A stretch of 19,303 nt of DNA, from positions 4,574 to 23,876 of the forward strand of contig CAJTKW010000058.1 in NCBI GenBank assembly GCA_910577035.1. Direction: 5' to 3'. Positions 5,614-13,075 of this stretch are shown piece after piece. A program made the translations under genes and the position numbers. Positions within the stretch are counted from its first letter, which is position 1. Each line of letters starts with the position of its first letter. The notes beneath the pieces were generated by a model. It worked only from the letters and a program-made list of their open reading frames with translations, had not been told where the DNA came from and searched no databases. This DNA comes from an uncultured Acetatifactor sp. Lineage in GTDB: Bacteria; Bacillota; Clostridia; Lachnospirales; Lachnospiraceae.

Positions 5614-6849
5614 ATGAGGCAGGGAAAACGGAGAGCCTGCAGAGTCTTTCTGACCGCGGCTCTGGCGGCGCTGGTTATAGGAGGCTGTGGCCACAAAGAG
5701 AGAACCCGGGTCATTGTACTTCCGCCGATAGAAGCTCAGGCACCGGACAATGAAAAGTTCCGGATCAACAGTATTCGGGAATATGTGGGCAGCGGCAGGG
5801 AGGAAGAGCGGCTGCACCTGGCCTGGGGGGAGCCGGGGACGGATTTGCTTTACCTGATGAAGGAGGAGGACGGAAAATATCTGTACCAGACCATTGACAC
5901 CCGCAGCAATACGGTGGCCGGCAGTGTCTGTGTGGAGGACCGGGCCGGGGATATGGCCAATGTTTCCATTGCGCCAGGGGGCGGATCCGTTTCCTATGAA
6001 ATTCAAAATGGGGGGGGTGGTATGGAGCTGAAGGTGTTCTTCCCGGAGCCGGGGATTCGGCAGACTCTTCACACGTGGGAGGATTCGGAAGAAACATATT
6101 CCTATATCTGGAGTGATGACGGTACAAAGCTGATTTCCTGGCAGAACGGGGATACGAAAAATCCTTATGCGGACTGGCGTATAACGGAATATCATCTGGA
6201 TAGCGTGCTTAAGGATACCCGGGAAGGCTTCTTTAACGGGAGGAGGACACAGTTTTTGATGAAGGGACAGGGATACTCCTGGCGGATTGTGCTCCCCAAT
6301 GCAGACGGTTCGGAGATTTATGTGCGGGAGCAGTTTCGCACCTTCAATGATTCCATGACAGATGAGGGGGTGAATCAGGAGGACCAGGGGAAGGATGCCT
6401 TTAACTGGCTGCTGACGGAGGATGCTGACGTGACAGAACTGGCGGAATATTCGAAGGAGTCTGTTTATCCTGTCAAATACACGCCTGTGGGGCTGTATGT
6501 GCAGGAAGAGGACGGAAGCCTGTGCCTGGTGGACAATATCCGTTCGGAGCACCCGGTGAAAAAGGAGCTGCTTCCGGCTGCCCGGGAGCAGTATGTCTCC
6601 GTGCCTTGTATCTGTGAAAACGGCGATCATGTTTTCCTTACAGAGTGGCTGAATTATTCCCGATACCAGATCAGCGGAGTGCGGATCCTGGGCGGTGAGG
6701 CAGACGGGGATCCGGTGGTGATGTATCAGGATAATTATGACAGCCTGATCCGGATGACGGTTCAGCAGGATCAGGCTGTCATATTCTGGGGGAAGGAGTC
6801 CCTGGACGAAGAGCAGTATCATTATAAGGTTACGGTGTTGGAATACTGA
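5614..6849 (+). CDS. Secreted lipoprotein, beta-propeller-like
   Basis: The 411-residue protein starts with a basic N-terminus (MRQGKRRACR), a hydrophobic stretch (FLTAALAALVI) and a lipobox ending GGC with the lipid-bearing Cys at residue 25, so it should be anchored outside the membrane. The ATG at 5614 has GGGAG 5 nt upstream; an alternative ATG at 5602 adds four residues. The mature part has repeated short motifs with aromatic and Asp/Gly pairs (LHLAWGEPGTDLLYL, YSYIWSDDGTKLISW, SWRIVLPNADGSEIY), the style of TolB/WD40-like propeller blades. No catalytic motif was seen. It follows the kinase on the same strand and probably belongs to the same operon, as a regulated output or an accessory sensor. 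A run of eight G lies within the gene. I cannot name the family. Confidence 0.8.
   Translation: MRQGKRRACRVFLTAALAALVIGGCGHKERTRVIVLPPIEAQAPDNEKFRINSIREYVGSGREEERLHLAWGEPGTDLLYLMKEEDGKYLYQTIDTRSNTVAGSVCVEDRAGDMANVSIAPGGGSVSYEIQNGGGGMELKVFFPEPGIRQTLHTWEDSEETYSYIWSDDGTKLISWQNGDTKNPYADWRITEYHLDSVLKDTREGFFNGRRTQFLMKGQGYSWRIVLPNADGSEIYVREQFRTFNDSMTDEGVNQEDQGKDAFNWLLTEDADVTELAEYSKESVYPVKYTPVGLYVQEEDGSLCLVDNIRSEHPVKKELLPAAREQYVSVPCICENGDHVFLTEWLNYSRYQISGVRILGGEADGDPVVMYQDNYDSLIRMTVQQDQAVIFWGKESLDEEQYHYKVTVLEY
6010..6017 (+). repeat. Homopolymeric G8 tract inside the lipoprotein gene
   Basis: Eight consecutive G at 6010-6017 encode part of NGGGG, about a third of the way into the lipoprotein. Slippage of one base would truncate the product, so this is a possible phase-variable site. 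The frame is intact here. Confidence 0.6.
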
Positions 6850-6863
6850 GCCGTATGCGGACG

Positions 6864-6890
6864 AGCCGGTAGTCTGAACGATTACCGGCT
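6864..6890 (+). terminator. Hairpin terminator after the two-component operon
   Basis: AGCCGGTAGT (6864-6873) and ATTACCGGCT (6881-6890) form a 10-bp stem with one G-U pair and a 7-nt loop, 15 bp after the lipoprotein stop. The following T-run is weak (TTCACTTC), so termination may be partial. Its position between two units and upstream of a clear promoter supports the call. Confidence 0.6.
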
Positions 6891-6937
6891 TTCACTTCGG
6901 CTATTTCGAAGCAGGACGGTTAAAAACGGTTACGGCA

Positions 6938-6966
6938 TTGTAATTTCCCGGAGAAACATGTATAAT
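6938..6966 (+). promoter_or_regulatory. Sigma-A type promoter (TTGTAA-N17-TATAAT)
   Basis: TTGTAA (6938-6943) and TATAAT (6961-6966) are separated by exactly 17 nt. Transcription would start near 6973, giving a leader of about 80 nt with a hairpin before the small protein at 7056. It probably drives the small protein, K+ channel, fusion protein and nth genes. Confidence 0.7.
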
Positions 6967-7012
6967 GGGGGTACGGAGCGGTCTTTGCGCTTTGGTTTCA
7001 CGGATTGCTTGT

Positions 7013-7035
7013 ACCTGCGGCTCAAATCCGCAGGT
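7013..7035 (+). promoter_or_regulatory. Leader hairpin just before a ribosome-binding site
   Basis: ACCTGCGG (7013-7020) and CCGCAGGT (7028-7035) are perfectly complementary with a 7-nt loop. The stem ends 3-5 nt before the AGAAAGGA ribosome-binding site of the small protein gene. It has no T-run, so a translation or stability role is more likely than termination. Confidence 0.5.
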
Positions 7036-7055
7036 TACAGAAAGGAATGGATATT

Positions 7056-7289
7056 ATGATGTCGGATATGACGCAGTTACTGCATTCCATGGAGAACACG
7101 ATCAAGCTGCAGACCCGGGCCGGCGCCGAGAGAAGGGCCAGAAAGGCCGAGCGGGAGGAGAAGGAGTTTCTGGAGAAGCTTAAGCAGGCGGCGGCCGGCA
7201 AGATGGAGCTGGACGGCAGGGCGGCTAAGGTGAAGGGCGCGGAAGCGGCGGCACAGCGGGACCAGCTGATCGGCCTGATGATGCTTTGA
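7056..7289 (+). CDS. Small charged helical protein of unknown function
   Basis: With the ATG at 7056 the product is 77 residues. AAAGGA ends 9 nt upstream, a normal distance, whereas the in-frame ATG at 7047 abuts the site. The sequence begins MMSDMTQLLHSMENTIKLQ and is then rich in Arg, Lys, Glu and Ala (RAGAERRARKAEREEKEF) with no Pro and no Cys. It would form a long amphipathic or coiled-coil helix and has no membrane segment. It lies behind its own promoter and leader hairpin and directly precedes the K+ channel gene, so a channel-associated or simply co-transcribed role is possible. I do not recognise the family. Confidence 0.6.
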   Translation: MMSDMTQLLHSMENTIKLQTRAGAERRARKAEREEKEFLEKLKQAAAGKMELDGRAAKVKGAEAAAQRDQLIGLMML

Positions 7290-7342
7290 GGCGTCAAACA
7301 GGAGAAATACTCCGGATAAATAAGAGAAAGGTGAGCCTGCCT

Positions 7343-8512
7343 GTGAAAACTGGAGGAAAGGCGGCTTTGTTAAAGCAACGCATCTTTAAAATCATTCAGA
7401 TCGGAAACAGGACGGACATTTCCAGTATGTGCTTTGACATTTTCATTATCATTGTCATACTGGCTAATATTTCCGTTACTTTTTTACAGACCTTTGACGA
7501 GGCCGCCGGGTACGCAGGCGTCATGGGAATCGTGGAGCCGGTTACCATGGTGATCTTCCTGGTGGAGTATCTGCTGAGGCTCTGGACGGCGGACTGCCTG
7601 TACCCGGAGAAGACTTATCCGGCGGCAGTCCTTCGGTTTGCGGTGTCTTTTTACGGGGTGGTGGATCTGCTGACGATCCTGCCCTATTTCTGCCCTTTTT
7701 TTATACCCAGCGGGGCGGTAGCCTTTCGTATGCTGCGGGTGGTGCGGATCCTGCGTCTGTTTCAGATCAATTCCCGGTATGACGCCTTCAATGTGATTAC
7801 GGAGGTATTGAAGGAAAAGAGAAACGCGCTGGTATCTTCCATTTTTCTGGTACTGGTGCTGATGCTGGCATCCTCCCTGTGCATGTACGGCCTGGAGCAT
7901 GAGGCCCAGCCGGATCACTTTTCCAATGCCTTTTCCGGTATCTGGTGGTCGGTGTCTACCCTGCTGACGGTGGGGTACGGGGATATTTATCCGGTGACCA
8001 TAGGAGGGAAGCTGATGGCGATTGTCATTGCCTTCCTGGGGGTGGGCATGGTGGCGATTCCCACGGGTATTATTTCGGCGGGATTCGTGGAGTATTACAC
8101 GAAGATCAAGGTGGGGAACTATTCCCGCCATGATGCGGATTTTATTACCTTACATGTGGCGGAGGGCCATCCCTTTACAGGCGTTTCCTTAAAGGAGCTG
8201 AAGCTTCCCCAGGGCCTGTATCCAGCGGTGGTGCTTCGGGGGGAGGATGTGTATACTCCTCATCAAAGCCTGGTCCTGGAGGAAGGCGACAGTCTGCTCC
8301 TTGGCACCGTCAGCACGGCAGGGCCGGAGTGCCGCATTGAGGAGGTGTGTCTGGAGCCGGAGCATTGCTGGATCGGCTGCAGGATTAAGGAGCTGGATAT
8401 TTCCCGCAGGGTCTTTATCGTGATGGTGAAGCGGGGGAAGGAGAATATCTGTCCTCAGGGCACAACGCTGCTGGAAGAGGGGGACGTGGTGCTTCTGCTG
8501 GAAAAGATGTAG
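7343..8512 (+). CDS. Voltage-sensor-type (6TM) potassium channel with two C-terminal RCK_C-like domains
   Basis: The membrane part has six helices: S1 (about 29-50), S2 (63-81), S3 (98-121), S4 with Arg at every third position (FRMLRVVRILRLFQ, about 128-141), S5 (163-183), and a pore loop with the K+ filter TVGYGD (209-214) before S6 (222-249). After S6 come two consecutive TrkA_C/RCK_C-like segments (about 265-323 and 330-389), each ending in an LEEGDxLLL or LEEGDVVLLL signature. No nucleotide-binding RCK_N domain is present. It should conduct K+ across the inner membrane. The start is uncertain: GTG 7343 has AAAGGTGA 7 nt upstream; TTG 7286 would overlap the previous gene's stop; TTG 7367 has GGAGG 10 nt upstream. 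Residue numbers assume 7343. Confidence 0.92.
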   Translation: MKTGGKAALLKQRIFKIIQIGNRTDISSMCFDIFIIIVILANISVTFLQTFDEAAGYAGVMGIVEPVTMVIFLVEYLLRLWTADCLYPEKTYPAAVLRFAVSFYGVVDLLTILPYFCPFFIPSGAVAFRMLRVVRILRLFQINSRYDAFNVITEVLKEKRNALVSSIFLVLVLMLASSLCMYGLEHEAQPDHFSNAFSGIWWSVSTLLTVGYGDIYPVTIGGKLMAIVIAFLGVGMVAIPTGIISAGFVEYYTKIKVGNYSRHDADFITLHVAEGHPFTGVSLKELKLPQGLYPAVVLRGEDVYTPHQSLVLEEGDSLLLGTVSTAGPECRIEEVCLEPEHCWIGCRIKELDISRRVFIVMVKRGKENICPQGTTLLEEGDVVLLLEKM

Positions 8513-8527
8513 AAGCGGGGGAGTTAT

Positions 8528-10378
8528 ATGCCGGAAGAAAAGATTCGCAGAATATTTCTGGAGTATCCCGAAGTCATTTACGGATTTACAGATATTGCAT
8601 ACAGTACATATGCGGACAGTTATCAGTCTGCTTTAGTATTTGCGGTTCCATACGGGGAACAGCTTACATTGGAAACCTATTCTGAAGCGAAGTTTGAAAA
8701 GGGCATTCAGGATGCCAAAGCAGTAGTGGAAAAGATTTTGGCACAGCTGAAAAAAGTGCTTGACGAATCGGAGGTAACATATGATATTCCACCTGCAGTA
8801 CAAAATAACGAGACGGAGCTGGCCGCTCCTTTTTCCTTTAAGTATGCGGCGGTGAATGCCGGGTTAGGCTGGATTGGGAAAAATGATGTGGTGATTACCC
8901 CAAAGTATGGGCCAAGAGTAAGATTATCTGCCGTCCTAATCAAGGCGCAATTTACTTATGGCAGAAAAATCTTAAAGAGTCAATGTCCCGAAGACTGCAG
9001 AAAATGTGTGGATGCCTGCCCATACAAAGCATTGCATAATGTACAATGGGATAGCAGTTCCTTCAGAAATGACATAATAGATTATAAACTGTGTAACGAA
9101 AAAAGAAGCTTATTTGCTGCGGCACTTGGAAGAAAAAGTGCCTGCGGTCTCTGTATGGCGGCCTGTCCGTTTGGAGGATATAAAATGAACCATAAGATTG
9201 TCAGCCTTCCCAGGGAAGTATGGGCGGGTACCGTGATACCCATGCGGTATACCACGGAAAATTATTTTGATGTAAAGATCGAAAAGAAAGAAGAGGGATA
9301 TGGGGTGGAAATCTGTAAATGCAGATTTGACGCACCGGTATCCCATTATCCGGAGGAATATGATTTCCCGGACAAGCTGTATCAGGAGCATTGGGAGAAG
9401 GCATATGCCTGGGGAATCGTGGAGGAGCGGGAGGACGGCCCCGGGCTGCTGGCCTGCATTGAAACCTGTCCTGAGGAATGGAGCAACCGCCTGGTAGTTA
9501 CGGAGCTTTGGGTACATGAGAGCCTAAGGAGGCAGGGGATTGGCCGCAGGCTGATGGCGATTGCAAAGGAGCAGGCGGTTTTGGAGCATCGGCGGGCAAT
9601 TATTCTGGAAACCCAGTCCTGCAATGCGGGAGCGATCAGCTTTTATGAGCAGGAGGGCTTTGAGCTGATCGGTTTCGACAGCTGCTGTTATTCCAACCGC
9701 GACAGGGAGCGGAAGGAAGTCCGTGTGAATATGGGGTATTTCTTCAGGACAAAGGCTCAGGAGGTAAGGGAGAAGCTTGTCCTGCGGAAGGAGAGGGAAA
9801 CGGATTACCATAAGACGGAGCAGATGGTGCTGGATGCGTTCTGGAACAAGCATCACATGGGCTGTGACGAGCATCTTCTGGTACATAAGCTCAGAGGCAG
9901 TGAGGCGTATCTGCCGGAACTGTCAAGAGTGGCGGTAATCGGAGAGGAAATTGTGGGGGTGATCTGCTATGCAAGGGCAATGCTGAAGCAGGGAGAGCGA
10001 ACGAAGGAAATCCTGCTGTTCGGACCTTTGTGCGTGGCACCTGCATGGCAGGGTTGCGGGATCGGCGGCAGGCTGTTAAAGGAGACGCTTGGCACCGCAA
10101 GGGAGATGGGCTATGAGGGAGTGGTTATCTTTGGCGAGCCGGATTATTATCCCCGACAGGGCTTTCAGACCTGTGACCGTTTCGGAATCACGACCATAGA
10201 CGGGAAGAATTTTGACGCCTTTCTGGGAATAGAGCTGGCAGAGGGCGGGCTGAAAGGGTTTGGCGGACGCTTTCTTGTGCCGGAGGTTTATGAAGATTTG
10301 AGCCCGGAGGAAAACGAGCTTTTTACGAAGAACTTCAGGACGCCGGAAAAGCAGAGGTTTCCCGGCCAGTGGGATTGA
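8528..10378 (+). CDS. Three-part fusion: QueG-like double 4Fe-4S domain + GNAT + GNAT
   Basis: This 616-residue protein starts at ATG 8528 behind GGGGGAG. Residues 1-219 form a QueG-like (epoxyqueuosine-reductase-related) ferredoxin module: conserved GLGWIGKND (112-120), then Cys at 153, 157, 160, 164 (CRKCVDACP) and 189, 206, 209, 213 (CGLCMAACP), enough for two 4Fe-4S clusters. Residues 220-400 are a GNAT acetyltransferase with the acetyl-CoA loop RRQGIGRR (334-341). Residues 418-616 are a second GNAT with WQGCGIGGR (507-515) and FGEPDYYPRQGF. Both junctions look like former gene boundaries. GGAGG at 9173-9177 lies 7 nt before ATG 9185 (Met220), which matches a GNAT start. AGGAGG at 9759-9764 precedes Lys416, where a start codon may once have been. 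The first third is more AT-rich than the rest. Substrates are unknown; the GNAT part may also be made separately from 9185. Confidence 0.85.
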   Translation: MPEEKIRRIFLEYPEVIYGFTDIAYSTYADSYQSALVFAVPYGEQLTLETYSEAKFEKGIQDAKAVVEKILAQLKKVLDESEVTYDIPPAVQNNETELAAPFSFKYAAVNAGLGWIGKNDVVITPKYGPRVRLSAVLIKAQFTYGRKILKSQCPEDCRKCVDACPYKALHNVQWDSSSFRNDIIDYKLCNEKRSLFAAALGRKSACGLCMAACPFGGYKMNHKIVSLPREVWAGTVIPMRYTTENYFDVKIEKKEEGYGVEICKCRFDAPVSHYPEEYDFPDKLYQEHWEKAYAWGIVEEREDGPGLLACIETCPEEWSNRLVVTELWVHESLRRQGIGRRLMAIAKEQAVLEHRRAIILETQSCNAGAISFYEQEGFELIGFDSCCYSNRDRERKEVRVNMGYFFRTKAQEVREKLVLRKERETDYHKTEQMVLDAFWNKHHMGCDEHLLVHKLRGSEAYLPELSRVAVIGEEIVGVICYARAMLKQGERTKEILLFGPLCVAPAWQGCGIGGRLLKETLGTAREMGYEGVVIFGEPDYYPRQGFQTCDRFGITTIDGKNFDAFLGIELAEGGLKGFGGRFLVPEVYEDLSPEENELFTKNFRTPEKQRFPGQWD

Positions 10379-10428
10379 AAGGCTGTGGAGATCTGAAATG
10401 AAAAGGAAAAACTTGGAGGAAGCTACAA

Positions 10429-11064
10429 ATGACGAAAAAGCAGCGGGCACTGGAGATCATAGAGAGACTGAAGCAGGAATATCCCCAGGCGGCCTGTACG
10501 CTGGATTATGACCAGGCGTGGAAGCTCCTGGTCAGCGTCCGGCTGGCGGCACAGTGCACCGACGCCAGGGTCAATGTGGTAGTGGAGAAGCTGTACGAGC
10601 GGTTCCCGGATGTGGATGCCCTGGCGGAGGCGCCGGTGGAAGAAATTGAGAAAATCGTCCATCCCTGCGGCCTGGGAAACAGTAAGGCCAGGGACATCAG
10701 TGCCTGTATGAGGATGCTTAAATTCGAGTATGGCGGTAAGGTTCCGGAGGATTTTGAGGCGCTGCTGAAGCTGCCGGGGGTGGGACGTAAAAGCGCCAAC
10801 CTGATTATGGGGGACGTGTTCGGCAAACCGGCCATTGTCACGGATACCCACTGCATCCGGCTGGTAAACCGCATGGGGCTGGTGGACGGAATCAAGGAAC
10901 CGGCAAAGGTGGAAAAGGAGCTGTGGAAGATCATTCCGCCGGAGGAAGGAAGCGATTTCTGCCATCGGCTGGTGGACCATGGCAGGGCGGTCTGCACTGC
11001 CAGGACTGCGCCTTATTGCGACAGATGCTGCGTGGGGGATCTGTGCAAAAAGGCGGGAGTGTGA
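10429..11064 (+). CDS. nth: Endonuclease III (DNA glycosylase/AP lyase)
   Basis: The 211-residue protein, of normal length, removes oxidised pyrimidines from DNA and cleaves the abasic site. The helix-hairpin-helix motif LPGVGRKSANLI (115-126) contains catalytic Lys121, and Asp139 lies in VTDTHCIRLVNRMGL. The C-terminal 4Fe-4S loop has Cys189, 197, 200 and 206, a C-x7-C-x2-C-x5-C pattern, one residue longer in the first gap than the E. coli Nth C-x6-C-x2-C-x5-C. The start ATG has GGAGG about 9 nt upstream. It lies 50 bp after the fusion gene and is probably the last gene of that unit; the next gene has its own promoter. Confidence 0.96.
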   Translation: MTKKQRALEIIERLKQEYPQAACTLDYDQAWKLLVSVRLAAQCTDARVNVVVEKLYERFPDVDALAEAPVEEIEKIVHPCGLGNSKARDISACMRMLKFEYGGKVPEDFEALLKLPGVGRKSANLIMGDVFGKPAIVTDTHCIRLVNRMGLVDGIKEPAKVEKELWKIIPPEEGSDFCHRLVDHGRAVCTARTAPYCDRCCVGDLCKKAGV

Positions 11065-11127
11065 GAGGGAGGAACTAAAGCGGATTCTCGGGAAATACGG
11101 GTGTGCGTAAAAACGGTGAGATCTGCC

Positions 11128-11156
11128 GTAACATTTTCATGGCCGCCGCATATAAT
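11128..11156 (+). promoter_or_regulatory. Promoter of the LysM-GH18 gene, fitting sigma-A and sigma-E patterns
   Basis: GTAACA (11128-11133), 17 nt, TATAAT (11151-11156) fits sigma-A. In the same place TAACATT (11129-11135), 13 nt, CATATAAT (11149-11156) matches the B. subtilis sigma-E consensus KMATATT / CATACAHT at 6 of 7 and 7 of 8 positions. The gene behind it is of a spore-associated class, which favours sigma-E. Transcription would start near 11163. Confidence 0.6.
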
Positions 11157-11230
11157 AGGTGCAGAAGGGAAGCGTAGCGGCAGGTGACATGCCGTCACTT
11201 CGCAGGCGGGTGCGGGCACCGGAGGACAGT

Positions 11231-12370
11231 ATGGAAATTTATGTGGTAAAGCCGGGAGACACAATAGACAGCATTGCACTGGGGCTGGGAGCAGATGTCC
11301 GGCAGCTGATCTATGACAATCAACTGGTGTATCCGTACGAGCTTGCCGTGGGGCAGGCTCTTTTTGCGGCCGGAGAGAGGAGAAGTGCCGCCAGGTCCCT
11401 TTCCGCCGGCGGTTATGCCTATCCTTTTATCAGTCCCTGGGTACTGGAGCAGACCCTGCCTTTCCTGTCGGAGCTGTTCGTATTCTCATATGGCTTTACC
11501 GGTGAGGGGGAGCTGCTGCCGCCTGCTTACGGAGAAGATGACTGGATGATTGCCGAAGCAAAGAATTACGGTACTCGTCCTATTTTGACACTGACGCCCT
11601 TTGGAGAGGACGGAAATTTTAATAACCGTCTGATCCATTCGGTGGTCAACAATGAGGAATACAAAGCCAATCTCATACAGAATCTTTTGGATATTATGGA
11701 AGAAAAGGGTTACCAGGGGATTGATATAGATTTTGAGTATATTCTGGCGGCGGACAGGGATGCCTTTACCGCTTTTGTGCAGGAGGCGGCAGAGGCCATG
11801 CGGGAGAACGGGTATCGCACTTCCGTGGCACTGGCCCCCAAGACGTCCTCGGAGCAGAAGGGGCTTCTCTATGAGGGAAAGGATTACCGTGCCCTGGGAG
11901 AAGCGGCAGACCATGTGCTGCTGATGACCTACGAGTGGGGCTATACCTATGGGCCGCCCATGGCGGTAGCCCCTTTGAACCAGGTGCGCAGGGTGGTGGA
12001 GTATGCCCTGACCCAGATCCCGGCAGAAAAGGTTGACTTAGGGATACCCAATTACGGATATGACTGGCCCCTGCCCTATGTAAGAGGGACCACAGCGGCC
12101 GAAACCATCAACAATGTCCAGGCGGTGCGCATTGCCGTGGAAAACGGTGCGCGAATCCTTTTCGACAATGTGGCGGAAAGCCCTTACTTTACGTATACGG
12201 ATAACGGCACGGAGCATGAGGTCTGGTTTGAGGACGTGAGAAGCCTGCTTGCAAAGTTTGAGCTGATAAAGGAGTATGGGCTGCGGGGCTGCGGCTACTG
12301 GCAGATCATGCAGTGGTTCCGGGCAAACTGGCTGCTGCTTCAGGACCAGTTCTATATTTTGAAGCAATAG
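11231..12370 (+). CDS. LysM-domain GH18 glycosidase, YaaH/SleL-like spore peptidoglycan enzyme
   Basis: The start ATG 11231 has GGAGG 5 nt upstream; the frame is open further back to 11159 but those codons lie at the promoter. The 379-residue product has one N-terminal LysM domain (MEIYVVKPGDTIDSIALGLG, about 1-46) and a GH18 barrel with the active-site strand GIDIDFEYI, where E169 would be the acid catalyst and D165 and D167 its partners. The usual first Asp-Gly of the DGxDxDxE motif is Gln-Gly here. YaaH/SleL proteins are N-acetylglucosaminidases of the spore coat or cortex that act during germination and normally lack a signal peptide, as here; many have two LysM domains rather than one. 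It is a single-gene unit with a hairpin behind it. Confidence 0.88.
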   Translation: MEIYVVKPGDTIDSIALGLGADVRQLIYDNQLVYPYELAVGQALFAAGERRSAARSLSAGGYAYPFISPWVLEQTLPFLSELFVFSYGFTGEGELLPPAYGEDDWMIAEAKNYGTRPILTLTPFGEDGNFNNRLIHSVVNNEEYKANLIQNLLDIMEEKGYQGIDIDFEYILAADRDAFTAFVQEAAEAMRENGYRTSVALAPKTSSEQKGLLYEGKDYRALGEAADHVLLMTYEWGYTYGPPMAVAPLNQVRRVVEYALTQIPAEKVDLGIPNYGYDWPLPYVRGTTAAETINNVQAVRIAVENGARILFDNVAESPYFTYTDNGTEHEVWFEDVRSLLAKFELIKEYGLRGCGYWQIMQWFRANWLLLQDQFYILKQ

Positions 12371-12396
12371 CCCGGTCACTCATATATTTCCTTTCC

Positions 12397-12410
12397 GCCG
12401 CAGAAGCGGC
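12397..12410 (+). terminator. Hairpin between convergent genes, possibly bidirectional terminator
   Basis: GCCGC (12397-12401) and GCGGC (12406-12410) pair around an AGAA tetraloop, 26 bp after the LysM-GH18 stop. On the + strand TGTTATTTTT follows about 10 nt later, inside the end of the - strand gene. The convergent arrangement suggests it serves both genes. Confidence 0.5.
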
Positions 12411-12420
12411 ATAAGCGGTG

Positions 12421-12894
12421 TTATTTTTGGGAGTTTCTGTGAGCCAGGCTGTGTGCGAGAAGAAAAACACCTGCCAGCATTTGCGCAAGGGAGATACCCA
12501 GCAGGAAGCCTGATAAAAAGTCCTGGAAATCGGTTCCCCGGAACATCTGGGAAAGGGCCAGCATCGTGCAGCCTGTCAGGATTAAAATGAATCCGATGAT
12601 TAACAGCTTGGTGTTTTTCAGGTGCTGCATTTCCTGAATCATTTTCAGGATCTGCTCATTGTCGTAGGTGTGGATGCTTTTTTCGTCTTCTTCGCCACTC
12701 ATCAGCTCAGCCAGGGTGGTATCCAGCTCCTTGCATAATAATTCAATTACGGAATAGTCCGGTATACATTTTCCCGTTTCCCACTTGGAAACCGTTTTGT
12801 TGGAAACACCGATTTTCTCCGCAAGCTGCTCCTGGGTTAAATTTTTTTCTTTTCGCTTTCTGGTTATGAACCTGCCGATTGCCATCTGATCCAT
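12421..12894 (-). CDS. XRE-family HTH regulator with two C-terminal membrane segments
   Basis: The 157-residue protein starts at the ATG complementary to 12892-12894, behind GGGAGGG; the frame is open upstream but that part is AT-rich and not convincing. Residues 7-62 form a Cro/CI-type helix-turn-helix (LTQEQLAEKIGVSNKTVSKW, then ETGKCIPD). After a charged linker (66-93) there are two hydrophobic segments, about 95-115 and 127-148, so the protein is probably membrane-attached. Small XRE proteins with hydrophobic tails are common in Clostridia; their signals are mostly unknown. It is the only - strand gene in the window and is divergent from the small secreted protein gene. An imperfect dyad 45-68 bp upstream could be its own operator. 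Confidence 0.88.
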   Translation of the reverse strand: MDQMAIGRFITRKRKEKNLTQEQLAEKIGVSNKTVSKWETGKCIPDYSVIELLCKELDTTLAELMSGEEDEKSIHTYDNEQILKMIQEMQHLKNTKLLIIGFILILTGCTMLALSQMFRGTDFQDFLSGFLLGISLAQMLAGVFLLAHSLAHRNSQK

Positions 12895-12938
12895 TTGAAA
12901 TCCCTCCCGGTAATTTAATATCTGTATTTTAACAAGTA

Positions 12939-12962
12939 TTGGGGTAAAATTACATCCCCCAA
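12939..12962. promoter_or_regulatory. Dyad-symmetric site upstream of the XRE gene, possible operator
   Basis: TTGGGG (12939-12944) and CCCCAA (12957-12962) are perfect inverted arms around 12 nt. The site lies in the shared upstream region of the - strand XRE gene and the + strand genes, where a self-regulating XRE protein would bind. Only the symmetry is observed. Confidence 0.3.
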
Positions 12963-13075
12963 AAGGAGAATATGCGTGGAATGTAAGAAATTGCGGCAAA
13001 TATATCTGTAAGCTGTGGCAAATAGACAAGAAATGTAGCACAGTTTTATTGGCATTCAGATAAGGAGATGATATA

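Noticed and set aside
5535..5615. Short frame overlapping the kinase stop (ATGA) and running to 5615
   Set aside because: Only about 25 codons, no recognisable features, and it overlaps the lipoprotein start; most likely chance.
4732..6822. Very long - strand frame (696 codons) opposite the kinase and lipoprotein genes
   Set aside because: It is rich in His, Pro, Leu and Arg as expected for the complement of GC-rich coding DNA, and shows no domain, while the + strand genes have full motif sets.
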